From Acidimicrobiales bacterium (GTDB lineage: Bacteria > Actinomycetota > Acidimicrobiia > Acidimicrobiales > Aldehydirespiratoraceae), in NCBI GenBank assembly GCA_033344915.1, contig JAWPML010000001.1:2166369-2230368 (forward strand): a stretch of DNA of 64,000 bases, written 5' to 3'. Below the pieces are notes generated by a model. It saw nothing but the letters and a program-made list of their open reading frames with translations. It was not told the origin of the DNA and searched no databases. A program made the translations under genes and the position numbers. Shown here one piece after another: positions 24,791 through 32,575 of this stretch. Every line of letters starts with the position of its first letter. The stretch's first letter is position 1.

Positions 24791-25746
24791 CGCTCGACCT
24801 CGTCGCCGCGTATCGCTGGATGCGCCTCACCCGCGACGTCGACGAGGCCATCCGCACCCTGTGGCTGACCGGTCAGGGTGTCGGCGGCACCTTCAACCAG
24901 CGAGGGCACGAGGCCGTGTCCGTCGGCCCCGCCCTGTGTCTCGACGAGGACGACGTGGTCGCCCCGATGCACCGCGACCTCGGTGCCTACCTCGTGCGGG
25001 GCATGACCCCCCACCGGCTGCTCGCCCACCAGTTGGGCCGCGCGACCGGCCCGAGCGGGGGGCGTGACGCCAACATCCACGGATGTGGTGACGTCGACCT
25101 CGGCATCATCGGGTTCATCTCCCACCTCCCCCAGTCGTTGCCGGTCGCCGTCGGCGCCGCGATGGCCTTCAAGCTCCGCGGCGAAGACCGTGTCGCCATG
25201 ACCTGGACCGGCGACGGGGGCGCGGTCACCGGACTCTTCGCCGAGTCGCTGAACCTCGCCGCCCTCGACAAGGCCCCGGTGGTGATCGTCGTCGAGAACA
25301 ACCAATACGCCTACTCGACGCCGATCGAGCAGCACTCGGCGAACCCCGACATCGCGGCGCGGGCGCGCGCCCACGGCGTGCACGCGGTCGACGTCGACGG
25401 AAACGACGTGGAGGCCGTCCACCACGTCAGCCGCAAGGCCGTCAACCGGGCCCGCAACGGCGGCGGCCCGACGGTGATCGTCGCGGCGACGATGCGGATG
25501 CTGGGCCACGCGATCCACGACGGGTTCGAATACGTGCCGCAGGGATTGCTGGAGAAGTGGGAACGGCGTGATCCGATCGACCGGCTGCTCGTCCGCCTCC
25601 GCGAGGAGGGCGTCGAACAGGAGCGGATCGATCGCATCGACGCGGACGTCGCCGCCGAGGTCGCCGACGCGCTCGCGTTCGCCCACGAGAGCCCGTGGCC
25701 GGATCCGGCGACGGTCACCGACGGCGTCTGGGCGGGCGACGCGTGA
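24787..25746 (+). CDS. 2-oxoacid dehydrogenase E1 component, alpha subunit
   Basis: 319 residues, thiamine-diphosphate binding fold. GDGGAVTGLFAESLNLAALDKAPVV is the ThDP signature (GDG to N with NNQYAYS following). Conserved HRDLGAYLVRG and RDANIHGCGDVDLGIIGF segments agree with pyruvate/branched-chain/acetoin dehydrogenase E1-alpha. With the beta subunit it decarboxylates a 2-oxoacid and passes the acyl group to E2 lipoyl. Coupled to gpgS by ATGA and to the beta subunit by GTGA. No E2 or E3 gene follows. Confidence 0.9.
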   Translation: MTLDLVAAYRWMRLTRDVDEAIRTLWLTGQGVGGTFNQRGHEAVSVGPALCLDEDDVVAPMHRDLGAYLVRGMTPHRLLAHQLGRATGPSGGRDANIHGCGDVDLGIIGFISHLPQSLPVAVGAAMAFKLRGEDRVAMTWTGDGGAVTGLFAESLNLAALDKAPVVIVVENNQYAYSTPIEQHSANPDIAARARAHGVHAVDVDGNDVEAVHHVSRKAVNRARNGGGPTVIVAATMRMLGHAIHDGFEYVPQGLLEKWERRDPIDRLLVRLREEGVEQERIDRIDADVAAEVADALAFAHESPWPDPATVTDGVWAGDA

Positions 25747-26720
25747 GCACCGGCACCTACCTTGACGCGATCAGCGCCGCGATCGTCCACGAGATGACCC
25801 GCGACGAACGGGTCCTCGTCATGGGCGAGGACGTCGCCGGCCCGTTCGGCGGGGCCTTCAAGGTGACGAAGGCCGCTGCGGAGGCGTTCTCCTCGCGTCG
25901 TGTCCGCAACATGCCGATGACCGAGCTCGGGTTCATCGGCGCGGCCAACGGCATGGCGCTGATGGGCCTGCGCCCGATCATCGAGCTCCAGTTCGCCGAC
26001 TTCATCAGCTCGGGTTTCGACTCGATCGTGCAGTTCGCCTCGACCGCCCACTACCGCTGGGGCGGCGCCGTGCCGTGGGTGATCCGAGCACCGTCGGACG
26101 GGAACCTCCGGTCCGGGCCGTTCCACTCGCAGAATCCCGAAGCCTGGTTCGTCCACACCCCCGGGCTCAAGGTGGTCGCGCCGTCGACCCCTGCGGACGC
26201 GTACGGCCTCCTCCAGTCCGCGGTCCGGGACGACAACCCGGTCATCTACTTCGAGTCGAAGCCCCTGTATCGCTCCCTGAAGGGCGAGATCCCTGCCGGC
26301 GACGCCCCGGTCCCGCTCGGCGCGGCCGCCGTCGTCCGGGCCGGCAGCCACGCCACCGTCGTGACCTACGGGGCGATGCGCCACGAGGCGGTCGCCGCCG
26401 CCGACGCCCTCGCGACCGAGGGGATCGAGCTGGAGGTCATCGACCTCCGCTCGCTGAAGCCGCTCGACATGGACACCGTCACCACCTCGGTCGCGAAGAC
26501 CAGCCGGGTACTCGTCGTCCATGCCGCCAACCGGCTCGGCGGTCTCGGCGCCGAGATCGCGGCGACGATCGCCGACGAGTGCTTCACCGATCTGGACGCG
26601 CCGGTCAAGCGGTTGGGCGGCCTCGACGTGCCGGTCCCGTTCAGCCCGCCCCTCGAGGACGCCTACCGCCCGAATGCCGAGACCATCGCCGCGACGGCCC
26701 GGGAGCTGTGCGCCTGGTAG
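25743..26720 (+). CDS. 2-oxoacid dehydrogenase E1 component, beta subunit
   Basis: 325 residues with the family order VLVMGEDVAGPFGGAFKVT, an MTELGFIGAANGMAL substrate/cofactor segment (conserved Glu) and a C-terminal transketolase-type domain (LEVIDLRSLKPLD). It pairs with the alpha subunit to form an alpha2-beta2 E1. The start is a GTG that overlaps the alpha stop. 42 nt later a SnoaL-like gene with its own SD begins. Which 2-oxoacid is used is not visible from sequence. Confidence 0.9.
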   Translation: MSTGTYLDAISAAIVHEMTRDERVLVMGEDVAGPFGGAFKVTKAAAEAFSSRRVRNMPMTELGFIGAANGMALMGLRPIIELQFADFISSGFDSIVQFASTAHYRWGGAVPWVIRAPSDGNLRSGPFHSQNPEAWFVHTPGLKVVAPSTPADAYGLLQSAVRDDNPVIYFESKPLYRSLKGEIPAGDAPVPLGAAAVVRAGSHATVVTYGAMRHEAVAAADALATEGIELEVIDLRSLKPLDMDTVTTSVAKTSRVLVVHAANRLGGLGAEIAATIADECFTDLDAPVKRLGGLDVPVPFSPPLEDAYRPNAETIAATARELCAW

Positions 26721-26762
26721 GCGCGTGATGCAGACTCTGCCCACACCGAACGGGGAGATGAC

Positions 26763-27221
26763 ATGGGCCGCTGGAGTCGAGAGGAACTCGAGGAAGAGTT
26801 CGACAAGTACCAGGCACGGGCCCTGAAGGCGGCGACCAGCCACGACTGGCGCGAGTGGGCCGACCAGTTCACCGAGGACGCCACCTACATCGAGCACCAC
26901 TACGGCACCCTCGGCGGGCGCGAGGCCATCTACCAGTGGATCCAGTCCACGATGGACGAGTGGCCCAACAACGAGATGATCTACTTCCCGATCGACTGGT
27001 ATGTCATCGATGAGGACAAGGGATGGGTCATCGCTCGGGTCTTCAACCGCTTCGCCGACCCCGGTGACGGCTCCCTGCACCAGGAAGCCAACATCACGAT
27101 CCTGCACTACGCCGGCAACGGGAAGTGGAAGTACGAAGAGGACGTCTACAACCCGGTCCACTTCGGCGAGATGGTCAAGGGCTACCTCCGCCGCAAGAAG
27201 GAGCTCGCCCCCGACGACTGA
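26763..27221 (+). CDS. NTF2-like (SnoaL fold) protein
   Basis: 152 residues, single cone-shaped SnoaL/NTF2-like fold: N-terminal helix MGRWSREELEEEFDKYQAR, then WADQFTEDATYIEHHYGTLGGREAI. The pattern resembles small ketosteroid-isomerase-type or epoxide hydrolase-like proteins, with the pocket Asp and Tyr in the usual places. GGGGAG precedes the ATG. No partner is identified, though it may share a transcript with the E1 genes. Confidence 0.78.
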   Translation: MGRWSREELEEEFDKYQARALKAATSHDWREWADQFTEDATYIEHHYGTLGGREAIYQWIQSTMDEWPNNEMIYFPIDWYVIDEDKGWVIARVFNRFADPGDGSLHQEANITILHYAGNGKWKYEEDVYNPVHFGEMVKGYLRRKKELAPDD

Positions 27222-27275
27222 TCGGCCGCCGCGGCGGTACCCGCTCGTCGCGGACCGGTCCCCTACGCTCACGCC

Positions 27276-29027
27276 ATGCGTCCGGAGCAACGGCGGTGGC
27301 TCGATCGATTCCTCGTCCTCGTCGCCGCGGTCGTCGCCGGCGTCGTCGCCCTGATCGGCGCCCTCGTCGGGGACACCGAGCGCATCGGGGCGTACTGGAT
27401 GCAGGCGGACATCGACGACACCGCCACCGTCAACGTCATCGAGGTGATCGACTACGACTTCGGCGTGATCGCCCGACGGGGCATCCTCCGCCAGATCCCC
27501 GACCTCCCGCCGACCACCGACTTCTCGGTCGAGTCACCGACCGCGCCCGACGACCTCCTCGTCCAGCCGTGGTGGCTCGGCAGCGAACTCCGAGTCGGCG
27601 ACCCGAACCAGACCGTCACCGGGCGGCACCGCTACACGATCCGCTACGCCCACGACGGGCTCGTGATCGGCGACGACTTCGCCTGGAACGCGGTCGGCGA
27701 CGGGTGGACCGTGAGTGCGCACGAGATCGAGGTCCACATCACCAGCGCCCGCACGCTCTCCGACCTTCGCTGCGACACCGGCGAGACCGGGGACGAGGGC
27801 GGCTGCTCGATCGAGCTCGTGGCGCCCGGCCACGCCGTCGCCCGCCACGACGAGGTGAGCCCCGGACGCTTCCTGACCGTGCGGGGCACGCTCGGCGGTC
27901 CGATCACCGCCCCCGTCGTCGCCGCGCCGACGGGGCCGGCTCCGGATCCCGGGGTCGGCGCGCTCGCGCCCTTCGTGTGGGCGGCCGTGGCCGCGGTGAT
28001 CGGCGGCTTCGCCGTGTCGGCGCTGCACCGACGCGCCGGCCGGGAGTGGGTGTGGGACGGCGGCGCCGTCGATGCCGCGTTCGGGCCCGACGAGCTGGAC
28101 GACGCACCGACCCGCCGGGTCGACCACGCCGAACTCGCGGAGATGACGACCATCGAGTTCGAGTCCCCCCGCGGCTACAGCGCCGCCATCGGCGGCGTGA
28201 TCCACGCCGAACGGGTGAAGGACGATCACAAGATGGCCTGGCTCCTCGAGGCCGCCATCCGCGACGAGGTCGAGCTCGACACCGCCGGCGCCACACCCGA
28301 ACTCCGGCGAGGTGCGGCGGAGGCGAACCCGGCAGTGGAGCGCATCCTGAAGGGGATGTTCGGGGGTTCGAGCGTCGTTCGCCTGGACTCCTACGACTCC
28401 GGGTTCACCGCCGCGTGGGGCGAGCTCGGCACGGAACTCGAGCAATGGCAGGCCGATGGTGGCTACTGGGACCGCAAGGGCGCCCGCCGGCGCCGGCTCG
28501 CCATCGCCCTCGGCATCGTCGCCACGCTCCTCGGCGGCGCGGTGGCGTTCGTGGCCGCCGGGATCGCGAACCGCAACGGCGCCGGTGCGCTCACGGCCGT
28601 CGCCATCGGCGGCCTGCTCGCCGGCATCGGGCTCGGATCGATCATCCGGGCCTGGGAGCTGCGGATCCGTACGCCCCAGGGTTCCGGCGCGTGGATCCTC
28701 GTCGAGTCGTTCCGGCGCTTCCTGCACGAGTCCGAAGCCGAGCACGTCGAACGCGCCGCGGACATGGGCCTGCTGCGGCAGTACACCGCGTGGGCCGTCG
28801 CCCTCGACGAGACGGACCGCTGGGAGCGAGCCGTGAAGGCGGCCGCCAGCGTCCCCGGTTCGCGCGTCGCGGGCATGTCACATCAGACGGCGTGGATCTA
28901 CGCCGCGCCGTCGATCCGGTCGGCCCTCGGTTCCACCACCACCGCCCCCTCGTCCTCTGGCGGGGGCGGCGGTTTCAGCGGCGGAGCGGGCGGCGGCGGG
29001 GGCGGAGGCGGCGGCGGCTCCTGGTGA
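27276..29027 (+). CDS. DUF2207 membrane protein with Gly-rich tail
   Basis: 583 residues. An N-terminal membrane helix is followed by an extracellular beta-rich domain (DUF2207: VIDYDFGVIARRGILRQIPDL, TVTGRHRYTIRYAHDGLVIGDDF). Helices near 235-250 and 405-460 flank a cytoplasmic alpha-rich region, and the C-terminus is a Gly run (GGGGFSGGAGGGG). This is the YciQ-like architecture, usually of unknown function. The Gly tail matches family members. Confidence 0.82.
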   Translation: MRPEQRRWLDRFLVLVAAVVAGVVALIGALVGDTERIGAYWMQADIDDTATVNVIEVIDYDFGVIARRGILRQIPDLPPTTDFSVESPTAPDDLLVQPWWLGSELRVGDPNQTVTGRHRYTIRYAHDGLVIGDDFAWNAVGDGWTVSAHEIEVHITSARTLSDLRCDTGETGDEGGCSIELVAPGHAVARHDEVSPGRFLTVRGTLGGPITAPVVAAPTGPAPDPGVGALAPFVWAAVAAVIGGFAVSALHRRAGREWVWDGGAVDAAFGPDELDDAPTRRVDHAELAEMTTIEFESPRGYSAAIGGVIHAERVKDDHKMAWLLEAAIRDEVELDTAGATPELRRGAAEANPAVERILKGMFGGSSVVRLDSYDSGFTAAWGELGTELEQWQADGGYWDRKGARRRRLAIALGIVATLLGGAVAFVAAGIANRNGAGALTAVAIGGLLAGIGLGSIIRAWELRIRTPQGSGAWILVESFRRFLHESEAEHVERAADMGLLRQYTAWAVALDETDRWERAVKAAASVPGSRVAGMSHQTAWIYAAPSIRSALGSTTTAPSSSGGGGGFSGGAGGGGGGGGGGSW

Positions 29028-29075
29028 CGCGCCGAGCCGGTGGCAGCCATGATGGGGCAGGCTCCCTAAGCTGCC

Positions 29076-30104
29076 GTGATGGCCAAGCTCGGGGGTCGCC
29101 GTATTCGGATCGCACAACGCGACCCGTGGGTGCGTTTCCGCGTCGGCGTGTCGTTCCTCGGACTCGTCCTCGTGGTCGGTTCGGTCGGCTACATGCTGCT
29201 CGGCCTCGGGCCGTTGGATGCCGTCTACCAGACGGTCATCACGGTCTCGACCGTCGGCTACCGCGAGATCGGCGACTTCGACCGGCAGTACGCGATCTTC
29301 ACCATCTTCCTGATCCTGTTCGGGACGGGCACCGTGCTCTACACCCTCGGCGTGTTGCTCGAAACACTCTTCGAGGGCCAACTCGACGACCAGTTCCGGA
29401 GGCGCCGAATGCAACGCTCCATCGACCAACTCGAAGGGCACGTCATCGTCTGTGGCTACGGACAGGTGGGCCGGGCGATCGTCGACGAGATGCGCCGGGC
29501 CGGGCGCGACGTCGTCGTCGTCGACCGCGCCGACCTCGAGGTCGACGACTTCCCGGAGGGCGTGCACGCCGTACTCGGCGAGGCCACGGAGGACGCGGTC
29601 CTCGCCGCGGCCGGTCTGGCGCGGGCCGAGACGCTCGTCGTCGGCCTCGACAGCGACGCCGACAACCTCTTCGTCGCCCTGAGTGCCCGCAGTCAGAACG
29701 AGACGCTCTTCATCGTGTCGCGGGCGAACAGCGCCGGGGTGACCGAGAAGCTCGAGCGGGTCGGCGTGAACCGCGTCGTCAACCCCCACGAGATCGGTGG
29801 TTCCCGCATGGCCGCGATGGTGCTCCAGCCGGACGTGACCGACTTCCTCGACGTCGTCATGCACGACCGGGAGCTCGAGGTCCGCATGGCCGAGATCGAG
29901 GTGATCGCGGGGAGCCGCTATGTGGACTCGACGATCGTCGACATCCTGATGCCGGACCATCCGACCACGATGCTGGTCGCCGTTCGCCGCGGCGGGGCGT
30001 TCATCACCAACCCACCCAGCGACCTGCACGTGCACGAGGGCGACATCCTCATCGCCCTCGGCACGGACGACCACCTCCGGGCCATCGCCGCCGGCGCCGG
30101 GTGA
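29076..30104 (+). CDS. Two-helix K+ channel with RCK domain
   Basis: 342 residues. Two membrane helices flank the selectivity filter STVGYR (58-63), followed by a TrkA-N/RCK Rossmann domain (VIVCGYGQVGRAI from about 123) and a TrkA-C domain. This is the MthK/Kch-like plan: a tetramer passing K+, gated by ligands on the RCK ring. The start may be GTG 29076 or the adjacent ATG 29079. It follows the DUF2207 gene by 48 nt. Confidence 0.9.
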   Translation: MMAKLGGRRIRIAQRDPWVRFRVGVSFLGLVLVVGSVGYMLLGLGPLDAVYQTVITVSTVGYREIGDFDRQYAIFTIFLILFGTGTVLYTLGVLLETLFEGQLDDQFRRRRMQRSIDQLEGHVIVCGYGQVGRAIVDEMRRAGRDVVVVDRADLEVDDFPEGVHAVLGEATEDAVLAAAGLARAETLVVGLDSDADNLFVALSARSQNETLFIVSRANSAGVTEKLERVGVNRVVNPHEIGGSRMAAMVLQPDVTDFLDVVMHDRELEVRMAEIEVIAGSRYVDSTIVDILMPDHPTTMLVAVRRGGAFITNPPSDLHVHEGDILIALGTDDHLRAIAAGAG

Positions 30105-30113
30105 CGCGGCGAC

Positions 30114-32009
30114 TCAGGGTTCGACGATGCCGAACTCGCTGCTGAACTGATCGAGGTTGCCGAGCAGCGTCCGCAGCGGCTCCGGGTCGTCGACGCTCAC
30201 CCCGTCGAGCGCCAGGAACCCGTCCACATCGACATCACCGCGCACGGCGTGGGCCAGGTCCATCTTGGTGGACACGACCGATGCCGCGGCCCCGTCGAGC
30301 ACCGTGTCGGGACGATGGTGCACGGCGCAGTTGTCGACGCCGATCGCGTGGTGTTCGTCGACGTCGGTGAAGTGCCAGTTGAGCTCGAAGGCCTCGCCGA
30401 CGACGTTCTCCGCCCGGAGCCGGATGCCGATGAGCTCCACGAGCATCTCGACGTCGAGCTGATCGGTGATCGCCCGGCCACCGAACATGGCCAGCCCCTT
30501 GCTCCCGGTGCGCAGCTCCATCGCCCCCATCAGGTACGAGTCACGCCACGGTCCCGACTCGGACTGGTAGGCGAGCTGCTCGAAGGAGTCGGCCTGCAGG
30601 AGCCGGCCGGGCTCGAAGTCCGGCTCGGCGAACACGAGATGGTTGAGGATCTCGCTGCACCAGCGATAGTCGCCGGCGTCGTACGCCCGCTGTGCCTCGG
30701 CGAGCACCGACTCGGCGCCGCCCATCGCGGCCACGTAGCGGCGACCGCTCTCGGTCGGCGTGTGCCGGTTGAGGTTGGCCGGATTGCCGTCGTACCAGCC
30801 GATGTAGCGCTGGTACACCGCCTTCGCGTTGTGGCTGACGGTGCCGTAGTACCCGCGCGTGTGCGACTGGCTCGTGAAGCACTCGGGGGCCTCGAGATCC
30901 TCGGCGATCTCCCGCGGGGTGAGCCCGTGGTTGGCGCGCCGCATCGTCTGGTCGTGGAGCCAGCGGTACATGTCGCGCTGCTGCTCGAGATAGCGGGTCG
31001 CGTCGTCGTGGCCGAACCGGGGCCAGTTGTGGGTCGAGAAGAGCAGGTCCATGTCGCCGCCGAACAGGTCCAACGCCTCCTGGATGTACTTGCTCCAACT
31101 CAGCGTGTCGCGGGCCTGGGCACCCCGGAACGGCAACGTGTTGTGCATCGTGTGGGTGCAGTTCTCCGCGATGCAGAGGGCGCCGTGGTCCGGGAACATG
31201 AAGTTCATCTCGGCGGGCGCCTCGGTGCCCGGCGTGTTCTGGAAGACGACCCGCACCCCGTCGAGCACCAGCTCCGTGCCGGTCAGGCTGATCTCCTCGG
31301 TCGGCGCGACGAGGTCCGGGGTGGCGCGGGGGATGCCCTTGCCGAGCCCGCAGTCGATGTGGCCCATCGGACCGGGCGGCAGCAGCATGCCGAACTGGTA
31401 GAAGGCGCGACGTCCCATCACCGGCCCGGCGATCAGGTTCTCCGCCACTGCCTCGCGCATGAATCCCTCCGGCGCGAGGATCCGCACGTTGCCCTTGTCG
31501 ACCTCCTCCGTGCTCGTCACGCCGAGGATGCCGCCGTAGTGGTCGGTGTGGCTGTGCGTGTAGATCACCGTGGTGACCGGCCGCTCGCCCAGCGTCGCGT
31601 TGGCGAGGTCGAGACACGCCTTGGCTGTGAACGAGGTGGTCAGCGGATCGATGATCACCCAGCCCTCGTCGCCCTTGATGAACGTGATGTTCGAGATGTC
31701 GTAGCCGCGCGCCTGCCAGACGTTCTCGGTCACCTCGAACAGGCCGTGGATGGCGTTCACCCGGCCGTGGCGCCACAGGCTCGGGTGCACGGTGGCGGGC
31801 GGCGCTTCCTGGTCCCGCAGGAAGTTCCAGTCGTTGGTGTTCCACGAGAGGCCGAAGGGGCCCTCGATCTCGCCCGTCTCGTGGGTGGCGATGAGACCGC
31901 GGTTGGCCCGCTCGAAATCGTCCTCGAGCTGCAGGGCCGCCGCGTGGGCGGCGTTCGCCCGGGTGGTGTGTTCGGAGGCGGGCTTCGGGTCGCGCGGATC
32001 GTCGCTCAT
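30114..32009 (-). CDS. Alkyl/aryl-sulfatase-like MBL hydrolase (SdsA1/BDS1 type)
   Basis: 631 residues, near the length of SdsA1. The metal motif is H152-x-H154-x-D156-H157 in THSHTDHYGG, with AENCTHTMHN and FSTHNWPRFG further along. A helical dimerisation region and a C-terminal SCP2-like domain follow, the usual order in type III alkyl sulfatases. They hydrolyse alkyl sulfates to alcohol and sulfate, in homologues often for sulfur or carbon use. No signal peptide, so cytoplasmic. Divergent from the DUF1697 gene with 31 nt between starts. Confidence 0.9.
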   Translation of the reverse strand: MSDDPRDPKPASEHTTRANAAHAAALQLEDDFERANRGLIATHETGEIEGPFGLSWNTNDWNFLRDQEAPPATVHPSLWRHGRVNAIHGLFEVTENVWQARGYDISNITFIKGDEGWVIIDPLTTSFTAKACLDLANATLGERPVTTVIYTHSHTDHYGGILGVTSTEEVDKGNVRILAPEGFMREAVAENLIAGPVMGRRAFYQFGMLLPPGPMGHIDCGLGKGIPRATPDLVAPTEEISLTGTELVLDGVRVVFQNTPGTEAPAEMNFMFPDHGALCIAENCTHTMHNTLPFRGAQARDTLSWSKYIQEALDLFGGDMDLLFSTHNWPRFGHDDATRYLEQQRDMYRWLHDQTMRRANHGLTPREIAEDLEAPECFTSQSHTRGYYGTVSHNAKAVYQRYIGWYDGNPANLNRHTPTESGRRYVAAMGGAESVLAEAQRAYDAGDYRWCSEILNHLVFAEPDFEPGRLLQADSFEQLAYQSESGPWRDSYLMGAMELRTGSKGLAMFGGRAITDQLDVEMLVELIGIRLRAENVVGEAFELNWHFTDVDEHHAIGVDNCAVHHRPDTVLDGAAASVVSTKMDLAHAVRGDVDVDGFLALDGVSVDDPEPLRTLLGNLDQFSSEFGIVEP

Positions 32010-32040
32010 GGCCAGCAGTATGGCCCATACACTCCGGACG

Positions 32041-32574
32041 ATGAGTCGCCACGTAGCGCTGTTCCGCGGCATCAACGTCGGCGGCCACAACCGGGTGCCG
32101 ATGGCGGAGCTGCGCCAGGTGTTCGAGACGCTCGGCTTCGAGAACGTCACGTCGATCATCCAGAGCGGCAACGTCTGCTTCGACAGCGATCTCGACGCGG
32201 CCGCGATCACCGTCGCCATACGCCGCGCCGTGGCCGCGTCGTTCGACGTCGACGTGCCGGTCCTTCTGCGGACCCGCGCCGAGATCGAGGCGGCGCTCGC
32301 CGCCCACCCCTACCCGCCCGGTGAAATCGAACCGAAGCTCCACCATGTGCTCTTCCTCGCCGACGAGGCACCCGCCGACGCGGCCGAGCTGATCGGCGAT
32401 CACACCCCCAGCTCCGAGTACGAGGTGATCGGTGCCGAGATCCACGTCCGCTATCCCGAGGGCTCGGCGCGGGCAACGCTGAGCGTCGCCGAGGTCGACC
32501 GGGCACTCGACACGGTCGCGACCGCCCGCAACCTGCCGACCGTCGAGAAGATCGCGGCCGCGCTCGCCGGCTGA
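32041..32574 (+). CDS. DUF1697 protein
   Basis: 177 residues, beginning MSRHVALFRGINVGGHNRVPMAELRQ, with the family's N-terminal RGINVGG and QSGNVCF patches and an alpha/beta ferredoxin-like build. The biochemical role is not established. Ends 2 nt from the nrdJ stop (convergent), leaving no room for an extended terminator. The start is the ATG 31 nt from the divergent sulfatase start. Confidence 0.85.
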   Translation: MSRHVALFRGINVGGHNRVPMAELRQVFETLGFENVTSIIQSGNVCFDSDLDAAAITVAIRRAVAASFDVDVPVLLRTRAEIEAALAAHPYPPGEIEPKLHHVLFLADEAPADAAELIGDHTPSSEYEVIGAEIHVRYPEGSARATLSVAEVDRALDTVATARNLPTVEKIAAALAG

Positions 32575-32575
32575 G

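Noticed and set aside
27125-30145. A 1006-residue open frame on the plus strand over the DUF2207 and K+ channel genes
   Set aside because: It is rich in Arg, Pro and Gly and overlaps two well-matched genes in other frames; such long shadow frames are normal in very GC-rich DNA.
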